A stretch of 64,000 nt of DNA from NCBI RefSeq assembly GCF_027923465.1, contig NZ_BRLB01000007.1, positions 124,001 through 188,000 of the forward strand, given 5' to 3'. Under the pieces are notes generated by a model. That model made no database searches. It saw only the letters and a list, made by a program, of their open reading frames with translations, and was not told the origin of the DNA. Source of the DNA: Vallitalea longa. Lineage in GTDB: Bacteria; Bacillota; Clostridia; Lachnospirales; Vallitaleaceae. This document shows, piece by piece, positions 8,714 through 15,269 of this stretch. The position numbers were made by a program, and so were the translations under genes. Each line of letters begins with the position of its first letter. Position 1 is the stretch's first letter.

Positions 8714-10100
8714 TTCCTCCTACTTTGTTATCAGGATATTTTACTCTTTCATGATATAATCCATTATAAACCTTCATAAATGAACCTGCTATAACAGGTA
8801 ATTCCTTTATCTTAAGGTTACATTCACTTAACTGACCTTCTGAAAACTTGCTGTTAATTATTTCTTCAATACATTTTTCTATATTACCAAGTGTCCTTTT
8901 GGACTCATGTAATGAACGTATATATGCTTCTGTACAATCAGCCAACATTATAATAGCAGCCTCATTGGTTTGAGGTTTTGGCCCAGCATATCTAAAATCA
9001 TCTTCATCTACATCAAATCCATCACTACTCTCTTTAGCTTTAAAATAGAAATATTTAACTAAAGTATCTCCTTGATGTTCTCTAATAATACTTCTTACAG
9101 CTTTTGGAAGATGATTTTCTGTAGCAAGTTTAACTCCATCCCCAACATGGTTGATTATTATTTTAGCACTTGATACAGGATCTAACTCATCATGAGGATT
9201 AACACCATCTTGATTTTCAGTAAAATACATTGGATTTTTTAATTTACCAATATCATGATATAATGCTCCCGTTCTAGCAAGTAAAGCATTTGCACCAATA
9301 TCATTAGCTGCTGTTTGAGCTAAATTAGATACCATTTGACTGTGATGATATGTACCAGGAGCTTCCAACAATAATCTTTGTATCAATTTTTGGTCAGAAT
9401 TAGTTAATTCTAATAATTTTAATGGAGTAGAAACATCAAATAATGTCTCCCATAATGGTAAACTTCCAATAGTTATTATTACAGAAAAAACAGCATTGAG
9501 TACTCCATAAAAAACATCTGTGACATTAAATTCTACAAAACTTCCATGCTGATACAAATTAATCAGTACCACCAAAATAATATTTACTATGCTAAGATAA
9601 CCAGCTACAAAAACAATCTTATTCCTTCTTTTAGCTTTTGTAATTACCAAACATGATAAAGTACCGGAAATCATATAAAAAATGAAGAAATCTATTCCAT
9701 TGCCGCTCACAAGTAATCCTACTATCGTTAATAACATATTGGTCATAATACCAAGTCTACTATCTATCATTATAGCAATCAACATACCTGCTATACTTAT
9801 AGGAATAAGAAGATAAGGTAATTTATTCATAGCTACTACTACAATCATCATAATAACATAGATACATATAAATAGTAGTAGTTTGTTTTTTTGTTTAAAT
9901 AAGTCCCTGTTAAAAAAGTACATATATATATATAACATACTGAACAGCAGTATTATAAAGCATCCAACACTTACTTTAACTAATAGTTGACTTTCGCTAA
10001 GTGCTATAACTGATGCTATAATCGTTATTAAAATCATTAATGTTGCAAAAAAAGATATTAATATACTTATTTTTTTATAATGATCTTCTTTGGTTCTCAT
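8688..10100 (-). CDS. pgpH: Short PgpH-type HD phosphodiesterase lacking the extracellular domain
   Basis: 470 residues, against about 700 for PgpH/YqfF, the membrane c-di-AMP phosphodiesterase of Firmicutes. About eight hydrophobic segments fill residues 10-220, then a cytosolic HD domain follows with ETLFDVSTPLKLLEL, APGTYHHSQMVSNLAQ, the HDIG motif in GALYHDIGK, and DPVSSAKIIINHV, so metal-binding His and Asp residues are retained. What is missing is the large extracellular 7TMR-HDED region normally between the first and second helices: here those helices are almost adjacent. There is no room for lost sequence, since phoH ends 14 bases upstream. GGGGG stands 6 bases before the ATG. Hydrolysis of c-di-AMP is inferred from homology. 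Confidence 0.85.
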   Translation of the reverse strand: MRTKEDHYKKISILISFFATLMILITIIASVIALSESQLLVKVSVGCFIILLFSMLYIYMYFFNRDLFKQKNKLLLFICIYVIMMIVVVAMNKLPYLLIPISIAGMLIAIMIDSRLGIMTNMLLTIVGLLVSGNGIDFFIFYMISGTLSCLVITKAKRRNKIVFVAGYLSIVNIILVVLINLYQHGSFVEFNVTDVFYGVLNAVFSVIITIGSLPLWETLFDVSTPLKLLELTNSDQKLIQRLLLEAPGTYHHSQMVSNLAQTAANDIGANALLARTGALYHDIGKLKNPMYFTENQDGVNPHDELDPVSSAKIIINHVGDGVKLATENHLPKAVRSIIREHQGDTLVKYFYFKAKESSDGFDVDEDDFRYAGPKPQTNEAAIIMLADCTEAYIRSLHESKRTLGNIEKCIEEIINSKFSEGQLSECNLKIKELPVIAGSFMKVYNGLYHERVKYPDNKVGGNEVVDNNK

Positions 10101-10114
10101 ATTCTACCCCCATC

Positions 10115-11086
10115 TTATCGTTTGTTTTTTTTGTTCTCATAATTTTCATATGCATTAATTATTTTTTGAACTATCGGATGCCTTACAACATCTTTACTTG
10201 TTAGATTAGCTATTCCTATATCATTGATATTCTTAAGTATCTTAGATGCTACCTCTAATCCCGATCTCTGACCGTTTGGTAAATCTTTTTGTGTTATATC
10301 ACCTGTAATAACTGCTTTTGAATTAAAACCAATCCTAGTTAAGAACATCTTCATTTGTGCAGGTGTCGTATTTTGGGCTTCGTCTAATACAATAAAACAA
10401 TTATCAAGAGTTCTTCCTCTCATGTATGCAAGGGGAGCAACTTCAATTAAACCTTTTTCCATATTTTTAAGGAATGTATCTGCACCCATAATTTCATAAA
10501 GAGCATCATATAATGGCCTTAGATATGGATCTATTTTACTTTGTAAATCTCCTGGCAGAAAACCTAATTTTTCTCCAGCTTCTATTGCTGGTCTTGTAAG
10601 AATAATTCTATTAACTTCATTGTTTTTGAATGCTGTTATGGCATTAGCCATAGCCAAATAAGTTTTACCTGTACCCGCTGGACCAATACCAAAAACAATC
10701 ATTTTTTTTCTTATTAAGTCAATATATTTTTTTTGACCTAGTGTTTTTGGTCTTATATGCTTACCACCTGGTGTTATACATATTAAATCATCATTTAATT
10801 TGCTTACCTCTTCTTCTTTCTGTTTTTCACATAATGATAATATATAATCTACACTTTGTTCAGTAATTTCAATTTGTTTATTTGCAGTTTCTATTAATTG
10901 TTTTATAACTCTTAGAGCAATATTTACAGAATTGTCATTACCTATAATTTTAACTTCATTACCTCTATTAATAATATTAACGCCTAATTTATTTTCAATA
11001 ATCTTGATATTGCTATCATATTGGCCAAATACATTAACTATTATTTCATGGGGTATTTGTATCATCTTCTCTAAAGTATTCTTCAT
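10115..11086 (-). CDS. phoH: PhoH family ATPase
   Basis: 323 residues. The N-terminal part (about 1-100) is the KH-like region of PhoH/YbeZ; the rest is the PhoH P-loop ATPase with Walker A GPAGTGKT, RTLDNCFIVLDEAQN as Walker B, and FLTRIGFNSKAVITGD as sensor. The family is thought to be an RNA-associated ATPase working with YbeY, whose gene is two downstream. The ATG at 11086 is chosen because GGAGG lies 7 bases upstream; the ORF extends to 11113 without a site. The gene overlaps the 3' end of yqfD by 41 bases. Confidence 0.93.
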   Translation of the reverse strand: MKNTLEKMIQIPHEIIVNVFGQYDSNIKIIENKLGVNIINRGNEVKIIGNDNSVNIALRVIKQLIETANKQIEITEQSVDYILSLCEKQKEEEVSKLNDDLICITPGGKHIRPKTLGQKKYIDLIRKKMIVFGIGPAGTGKTYLAMANAITAFKNNEVNRIILTRPAIEAGEKLGFLPGDLQSKIDPYLRPLYDALYEIMGADTFLKNMEKGLIEVAPLAYMRGRTLDNCFIVLDEAQNTTPAQMKMFLTRIGFNSKAVITGDITQKDLPNGQRSGLEVASKILKNINDIGIANLTSKDVVRHPIVQKIINAYENYENKKNKR

Positions 11087-12293
11087 ATTCTTGCCTCCGC
11101 TCATTTTCATCAAAGTATTTCATTTCTCCTATTTTCTCAACTACTACAATAATTCCATCGGCAATTATTTCATCTTTTGTGTCATTAATATTAATTTCTT
11201 TACTTACTATTTGCTTATTAGAATCTTCTAGTTTTTGTAAATACCTTGTTATATTCTCATTAATTATTTTTAGTGCTTCTTCATTTGTATAAGTTTCTTC
11301 TATTATTTTATATTCTTCATAAGACGTTTTGTCAATACTTATTGGCAAATAAAAGTTGTCGAATAAACAAATTTCTTCACTTGTGGTTATTTTATCATAA
11401 TTTCTGTATCTAATTCTAGGTTTTATTAAATTAATTTTGAAGTCATCTATTTTTATGGCATTATCCTTTTTCTTATTATTAGTATATAACTTATTTACAT
11501 ACTTAAAATTCACTTGATCGTGATAATTATAAATAGTTTTCAGATATATATCCGCATCAGCATGAGTAAATTCAATAGCTCTTATTTCTTCAAGTTCTTT
11601 TATCTCTAATGTTCCCGAAACAAGTACATCTCCTTCTTCTACTACATCTCCTTTTACTACCGCAGGAGTACCCGTTCGTGTAACTATTGAAACTACAACA
11701 CCTTTTTTACTGGATAAAATGTCACAAGGTTTACTTATATCCTCTATCTCTATGTTGTTTTTCCCTTCTTCTATCTGTATATGTAGTTTTGTTCCTGACA
11801 TTTCACAAGTTACCCAGTTTATATAATTATAATTTTTCAATAATATTTTTTCTAACTCACTACACTTAACATCTTTCTTCCACATTCCCACAAAATGTGA
11901 CTGGCTATTAAGAAATCTGATAAGATGTTCATCAGTATACATAGAATTACCTTCAATATCAATTTTCCATATAAATAAAGATAACAAAAAGACTATTGCC
12001 ATACAAATGATCATACCAAATAGAAATATCTTTCTTTTCCTGAAAATCAGGAATCTAAAAGGTAATCCTATTTTTTTGGTTATCCTGACCTTACATCCTG
12101 TTTTTTTCACAAGAGGACGTATCAATTTAAACCCTTTAGCACTAATACACAGATTAAATCCATTATTGACACTTTTGATATTCCATATATATATTCCTCT
12201 ATTAGCACATAGGTTTATAAATCTTTCAGGTGAAAAACCACTTACATTTATAATAACATAGCCTCTTATATATTTCCATATTTCAAGAAGCAA
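11046..12293 (-). CDS. yqfD: Sporulation membrane protein YqfD
   Basis: 415 residues matching YqfD, a sporulation protein made in the mother cell of B. subtilis. Visible features are the N-terminal domain with GFSPERFINLC, a single transmembrane helix around residue 90-112 (IFLFGMIICMAIVFLLSLFI) flanked by basic residues, and a large external part starting with IDIEGNSMYTDE, a POTRA-like segment. The start is TTG with AAGGGTG about 6 bases upstream. The last 41 bases overlap phoH. It follows yqfC closely, as in other spore formers. The exact biochemical role of the family is not settled. Confidence 0.88.
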   Translation of the reverse strand: MLLEIWKYIRGYVIINVSGFSPERFINLCANRGIYIWNIKSVNNGFNLCISAKGFKLIRPLVKKTGCKVRITKKIGLPFRFLIFRKRKIFLFGMIICMAIVFLLSLFIWKIDIEGNSMYTDEHLIRFLNSQSHFVGMWKKDVKCSELEKILLKNYNYINWVTCEMSGTKLHIQIEEGKNNIEIEDISKPCDILSSKKGVVVSIVTRTGTPAVVKGDVVEEGDVLVSGTLEIKELEEIRAIEFTHADADIYLKTIYNYHDQVNFKYVNKLYTNNKKKDNAIKIDDFKINLIKPRIRYRNYDKITTSEEICLFDNFYLPISIDKTSYEEYKIIEETYTNEEALKIINENITRYLQKLEDSNKQIVSKEININDTKDEIIADGIIVVVEKIGEMKYFDENERRQEYEEYFREDDTNTP

Positions 12294-12319
12294 ATGTCAC
12301 CCTTCTTCCTATTATTAAT

Positions 12320-12610
12320 TTAATATTTGATTTTATTTATTTGACCGGTTATTTTAATTTCTTCATCCGTAAGATATGTAATTAAGAAATGATTGCCTTC
12401 TAATTCTATCAATCCATTCTTGGTTTTTACTTTTAAGAATTCATCATCATATTCAACTATTCCTTTATAATTTTCAATAAGCATCTCTCTTTTTCCTGTG
12501 AGAGTTATGATTGAATCTCCAAGAGCTACATCTCTTGGTACTTCTAATATTTCTGCGATATGAAATTTTTTATCATTGTTTTTCTCTTTTTTCTTTTTTT
12601 TAATAATCAT
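12320..12610 (-). CDS. yqfC: Sporulation protein YqfC
   Basis: 96 residues, size and motifs of YqfC: a lysine-rich N-terminus, then EILEVPRDVALGDSIITLTG, YKGIVEYDDEFLKVKT and a C-terminal GNHFLITYLTDEEI. It has the PRC-barrel or YabP-like look of small spore-coat or mother-cell proteins. AGAGG precedes the ATG by 4-5 bases. The leader carries a start-stop mini-ORF and a 9-bp hairpin (12626-12662) and a sigma-E-like promoter (12679-12707), consistent with the sigma-E control of yqfC and yqfD known in B. subtilis. Confidence 0.88.
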   Translation of the reverse strand: MIIKKKKKEKNNDKKFHIAEILEVPRDVALGDSIITLTGKREMLIENYKGIVEYDDEFLKVKTKNGLIELEGNHFLITYLTDEEIKITGQINKIKY

Positions 12611-12625
12611 TCATCCTCTCAAAAC

Positions 12626-12662
12626 AGTTGAAGATTTTCTTCAACTCATATTCCCCTCCTTT
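12626..12662 (-). other. Hairpin and two-codon start-stop ORF in the yqfC leader
   Basis: On the minus strand a very strong ribosome site (AAAGGAGGGG, 12653-12662) is followed by ATG AGT TGA (12649-12641). The bases from AGT onward form the 5' arm of a 9-bp stem with a 3-base loop (12638-12646 with 12626-12634). The real yqfC start lies 16 bases beyond the hairpin with its own weaker site. Confidence 0.45.
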
Positions 12663-12678
12663 ATACATAAATATGATA

Positions 12679-12707
12679 ATTGTATATTATATATTCTATA
12701 AGATGAA
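12679..12707 (-). promoter_or_regulatory. Candidate sigma-E promoter for yqfC-yqfD
   Basis: On the minus strand TTCATCTT (12700-12707) and TATACAAT (12679-12686) are 13 bases apart. They resemble the sporulation sigma-E elements (-35 like KMATATT, -10 CATACAAT) better than sigma-A. The TATACAAT box matches the sigma-E -10 at seven of eight positions. Confidence 0.4.
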
Positions 12708-12748
12708 TTAAAATAATTAAAGAACTAATAATAAAAAAGCAATCTAAA

Positions 12749-12774
12749 AAAGCTGTTGATAAATCAACAGCTTT
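12749..12774 (-). terminator. Terminator of yqeY
   Basis: A perfect 12-bp stem (12749-12760 with 12763-12774) with a 2-base loop overlaps the stop codon of yqeY and is followed on the minus strand by TTTTTT-like sequence. It separates rpsU-yqeY from the yqfC cluster. Confidence 0.85.
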
Positions 12775-13216
12775 ATTTTAAGATGTTTCTAATTATTTCA
12801 CTTATCTTTTTATTATCTGCTCTTCCTTGTACTTTAGGAATAATCGCAGACATTATCTTACCCATGTCTTTCATTGATGAAGCATCAACTTCTTCAATAG
12901 TTTGTTTAACTATTGAAATCAATTCTTCTTCAGTTAATTGTTCGGGTAAATAAGACATCAAAATTTTAATTTCTACTTTTAAGTCATCAACCAAATCAGT
13001 TCTGCCACTTTTTTCATATTCAGGAAGGCTAGACTTTCTTTTCTTTACCTGACTAGATATAATTTTAATTATATCATCATCAGATAATTCTACATGATTG
13101 TCTTTTTCTTCCTGAAGAATGGCTGAGCGGACTAGCTGAATAGTGTTTTTACGTAAAGTGTCTTTTTCTTTCATTGCAGATTTCATATCTTGCAATAATT
13201 GAACTTTTAATGACAT
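12773..13216 (-). CDS. yqeY: GatB/YqeY domain protein
   Basis: 147 residues, the full length of stand-alone YqeY proteins, which share the helical tail domain of the GatB subunit of Glu-tRNA(Gln) amidotransferase. The conserved pattern is present: AMKEKDTLRKNTIQLVRSA, a Lys-rich middle with RKSSLPEYEKSGR, and SMKDMGKIMSAIIPKVQGRADN near the end. A tRNA-binding role is inferred for the family. GAGGATG precedes the ATG. It lies 27 bases after rpsU, the same pairing as in B. subtilis. Confidence 0.92.
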   Translation of the reverse strand: MSLKVQLLQDMKSAMKEKDTLRKNTIQLVRSAILQEEKDNHVELSDDDIIKIISSQVKKRKSSLPEYEKSGRTDLVDDLKVEIKILMSYLPEQLTEEELISIVKQTIEEVDASSMKDMGKIMSAIIPKVQGRADNKKISEIIRNILK

Positions 13217-13243
13217 GTAATCATCCTCAAACTATAAGTTTTA

Positions 13244-13417
13244 TTAGAATTTACGCTTTCTAGCAGCTTCAGATTTCTTTTTGCGTTTTACGCTAGGTTT
13301 TTCATAATGTTCTCTCTTACGAATTTCCTGCATAATCCCTGCTTTTGCGCAACTTCTCTTAAATCTTCTGAGTGCACTATCTAGGGTTTCATTTTCTTTA
13401 ATAACAATGTTTGACAT
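13244..13417 (-). CDS. rpsU: 30S ribosomal protein S21
   Basis: A 57-residue ORF. Translation gives [19 protein letters not shown] at the start, then [20 protein letters not shown] and a Lys/Arg-rich tail ending RKRKF, the full S21 sequence pattern. S21 sits near the anti-Shine-Dalgarno end of 16S rRNA in the small subunit. GGAGG and AGGAG sites precede the ATG. It is the first gene of an rpsU-yqeY transcript from the promoter at 13500-13527, with an untranslated leader of about 75 bases. Confidence 0.97.
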   Translation of the reverse strand: MSNIVIKENETLDSALRRFKRSCAKAGIMQEIRKREHYEKPSVKRKKKSEAARKRKF

Positions 13418-13499
13418 AGCCAACTCCTACCTCCCTCCAGTTGCAATTTGTGCCTTACCTCACAACTATTGGGGTATTAATTATCTAGCACTATATTAG

Positions 13500-13527
13500 A
13501 TTATATCATATTATAGAAATACGTCAA
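13500..13527 (-). promoter_or_regulatory. Sigma-A promoter of rpsU-yqeY
   Basis: On the minus strand TTGACG (13522-13527) and TATAAT (13500-13505) are separated by 16 bases, close to consensus and about 80 bases upstream of rpsU. Confidence 0.75.
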
Positions 13528-13594
13528 TATGTTTTTTAAAAACTTAATAGTTATTCTGGTATATATTGTTAGTCATTATTTGCCATAAGCCCTA

Positions 13595-14905
13595 TTATTC
13601 TAAAGAAATCTCGTACTCATAGTTATTATAAATATATTTATTATGTGTATATGCTAATATATGTTTAATTGCATTCTTTTGTGTATATTTTAGTCTATTT
13701 ATGCCATATTCATTTATATCCAGGTTATAATGATCCATATTCTCTAAAACTTCATCTACAGGTAATACAGATATTTCTTTGCTGTTTCTATAAGTACATG
13801 TGGGTACAAAAGATATACTTTTTATTTCTGGATTATGATTATCTATTTTTTCAAATTTAATATTCATAATTGCACTTACATCTGTTTGCTGGGGGTATTG
13901 TTTGGTATATCGCTGAGAAGAAATAAAATTTCCTAAAGAATATATTACAATACCCTTTTTAGTAGTTCCATCACTGCACAGGATGTCTCTAATCTCTAAT
14001 GGTTGTAATACATGCGGATGACTGCCGATAATAATATCTGCACCTGCATCAAACAAATCATTCACTATATCTTTTTGTATTTCATTGGGATAATTAAAAT
14101 ATTCTTCGCCAAAATGCATAATGGCAACAACGAAATCAACTCCTGTTTCATCTGCTTTCTCAACATCCAACAACATTTTTTTGATTTCATCATTATCGTA
14201 CATGTCTAAAGAATTAACAAGATAAGGCATAGAGTCTGGTGCCGTAAGACCATTAGTTCCATAAGTATAAGCTAAAAACGCAAATTCTATATTATTAATA
14301 TCAATGGTAAATATTTCTTTAGCTTCATCTGAGTTTCTATAAGTTCCCACATGATATAACCCTTGCTCTTCCAAATAGTTTATAGTGGATATAACACCTT
14401 CAGCTCTACTATCTAAAGAATGGTTATTAACTGTAGATATTAGGTCGAAACCTGCTTCTTTTAAATTATATGCCAATATTTCTGGAGTATTAAAACATGG
14501 GAAACCCAGATAACCCTTATATTCATTTTCAGGTCTAAGACATCTCCCTTTATCCCTACCAGCTAATGTCGTTTCAAGATTTCCAATAACGCAATCAGAA
14601 TTTTCCAAATATTTTTTAACATACTTGAATGAATTTGTAAAATCAAAACTATCAGCAGTGGCATCATATCCTCTATAGAGTTGCCATTTATGAAACATCA
14701 TATCCCCAACAGCAGTTAGTGTAACAGTATTGATCTTATGTTCCACTATAGGTTTATCATACAAATACTCAGCTAAACTTTCGTTTATACCAAAACTCAA
14801 TTTATCATTATTATACTTTAATCTATATGAATTGTTAGATTCACTACTACAACCCATAAGTATAAAAAAAACTAAAATTATTATACTTAGTTTTCTATTT
14901 TTCAT
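13595..14905 (-). CDS. CapA family lipoprotein (metallophosphatase fold)
   Basis: 436 residues. A lipoprotein signal peptide ends in the lipobox ILMGC. The body is a CapA/YwtB-type domain of the calcineurin-like phosphoesterase fold: TAVGDMMFHK, IGNLETTLAGR, FDLISTVNNHSLDSRAEG, IMHFGEEY, IIGSHPHVLQPLE and IVYSLGNFISSQR supply the expected Asp, Asn and His metal ligands. CapA proteins are linked to poly-gamma-glutamate capsule synthesis, but this gene stands alone without capB or capC, so the substrate is unknown. The ATG at 14905 has GAAGGG 6 bases upstream; the start at 14923 has no site. A dyad element shared with the alpha-galactosidase gene lies upstream. Confidence 0.87.
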   Translation of the reverse strand: MKNRKLSIIILVFFILMGCSSESNNSYRLKYNNDKLSFGINESLAEYLYDKPIVEHKINTVTLTAVGDMMFHKWQLYRGYDATADSFDFTNSFKYVKKYLENSDCVIGNLETTLAGRDKGRCLRPENEYKGYLGFPCFNTPEILAYNLKEAGFDLISTVNNHSLDSRAEGVISTINYLEEQGLYHVGTYRNSDEAKEIFTIDINNIEFAFLAYTYGTNGLTAPDSMPYLVNSLDMYDNDEIKKMLLDVEKADETGVDFVVAIMHFGEEYFNYPNEIQKDIVNDLFDAGADIIIGSHPHVLQPLEIRDILCSDGTTKKGIVIYSLGNFISSQRYTKQYPQQTDVSAIMNIKFEKIDNHNPEIKSISFVPTCTYRNSKEISVLPVDEVLENMDHYNLDINEYGINRLKYTQKNAIKHILAYTHNKYIYNNYEYEISLE

Positions 14906-15089
14906 ATTAATCCCTTCATTCAATTATACATATTATACTATAACTGTATTAGTATCTCTTAATTTCCCTTTGGTTATGCTAAAAAACATTAAACCAAAAA
15001 TTTTAGTAAGTTAATTAATCTTTCTATTGTATTAACTATATGCATGTAATATGAAGTTTGTTTGAATTTAACAAATCCAGAAGAAATTT

Positions 15090-15118
15090 AGTATGTATTC
15101 AGATTATTTATAAGTCAA
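15090..15118 (-). promoter_or_regulatory. Candidate promoter of the CapA-like gene
   Basis: On the minus strand TTGACT (15113-15118) and CATACT (15090-15095) are 17 bases apart. The transcript would have a leader of about 175 bases. The dyad element ends about 12 bases upstream of the -35 box, an arrangement like that at the alpha-galactosidase gene. Confidence 0.42.
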
Positions 15119-15130
15119 TAAAAGTATAGA

Positions 15131-15187
15131 ACATATGAAAACGTTCCTATTTCATATGTTTTTAAAAATGACTCGCCTAAAAGATAA
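15131..15187. repeat. Dispersed dyad element, copy 2 (other copy at 3096-3154)
   Basis: A perfect 9-bp palindrome CATATGAAA / TTTCATATG around a 9-base centre, followed by the partly conserved tail seen in copy 1. In copy 1 the first arm reads CGTATGAAA, which keeps pairing through a G-T. Retained dyad with changed bases suggests selection on the structure or on a protein-binding site. Confidence 0.55.
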
Positions 15188-15215
15188 AAAATTAATATAA
15201 ATTTAATCTGTAGTA

Positions 15216-15248
15216 TAAGCCTAGTATAAAATTATTCAATACTAGGCT
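15216..15248 (-). terminator. Terminator hairpin of alaS
   Basis: A perfect 11-bp stem (AAGCCTAGTAT / ATACTAGGCTT) with an 11-base loop, 22 bases after the alaS stop. The sequence after it on the minus strand lacks a clear T run, so it may stabilise the 3' end rather than terminate strongly. Confidence 0.5.
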
Positions 15249-15269
15249 TTACTTAACAGCAAAAACTAA

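Larger units (their letters stand above)
14906..15269. other. Gene-free region between capA-like gene and alaS
   Basis: About 360 bases without a gene. From left to right it holds the capA leader, with a 7-bp inverted repeat TTTGGTT / AACCAAA, a promoter-like pair (15090-15118), copy 2 of the dispersed dyad element (15131-15187) and the alaS terminator hairpin (15216-15248). Confidence 0.6.

Noticed and set aside
11046-11113. Long 68-base overlap of phoH and yqfD
   Set aside because: The apparent extra overlap comes from an upstream ATG without a ribosome site; with the start at 11086 the overlap is 41 bases.
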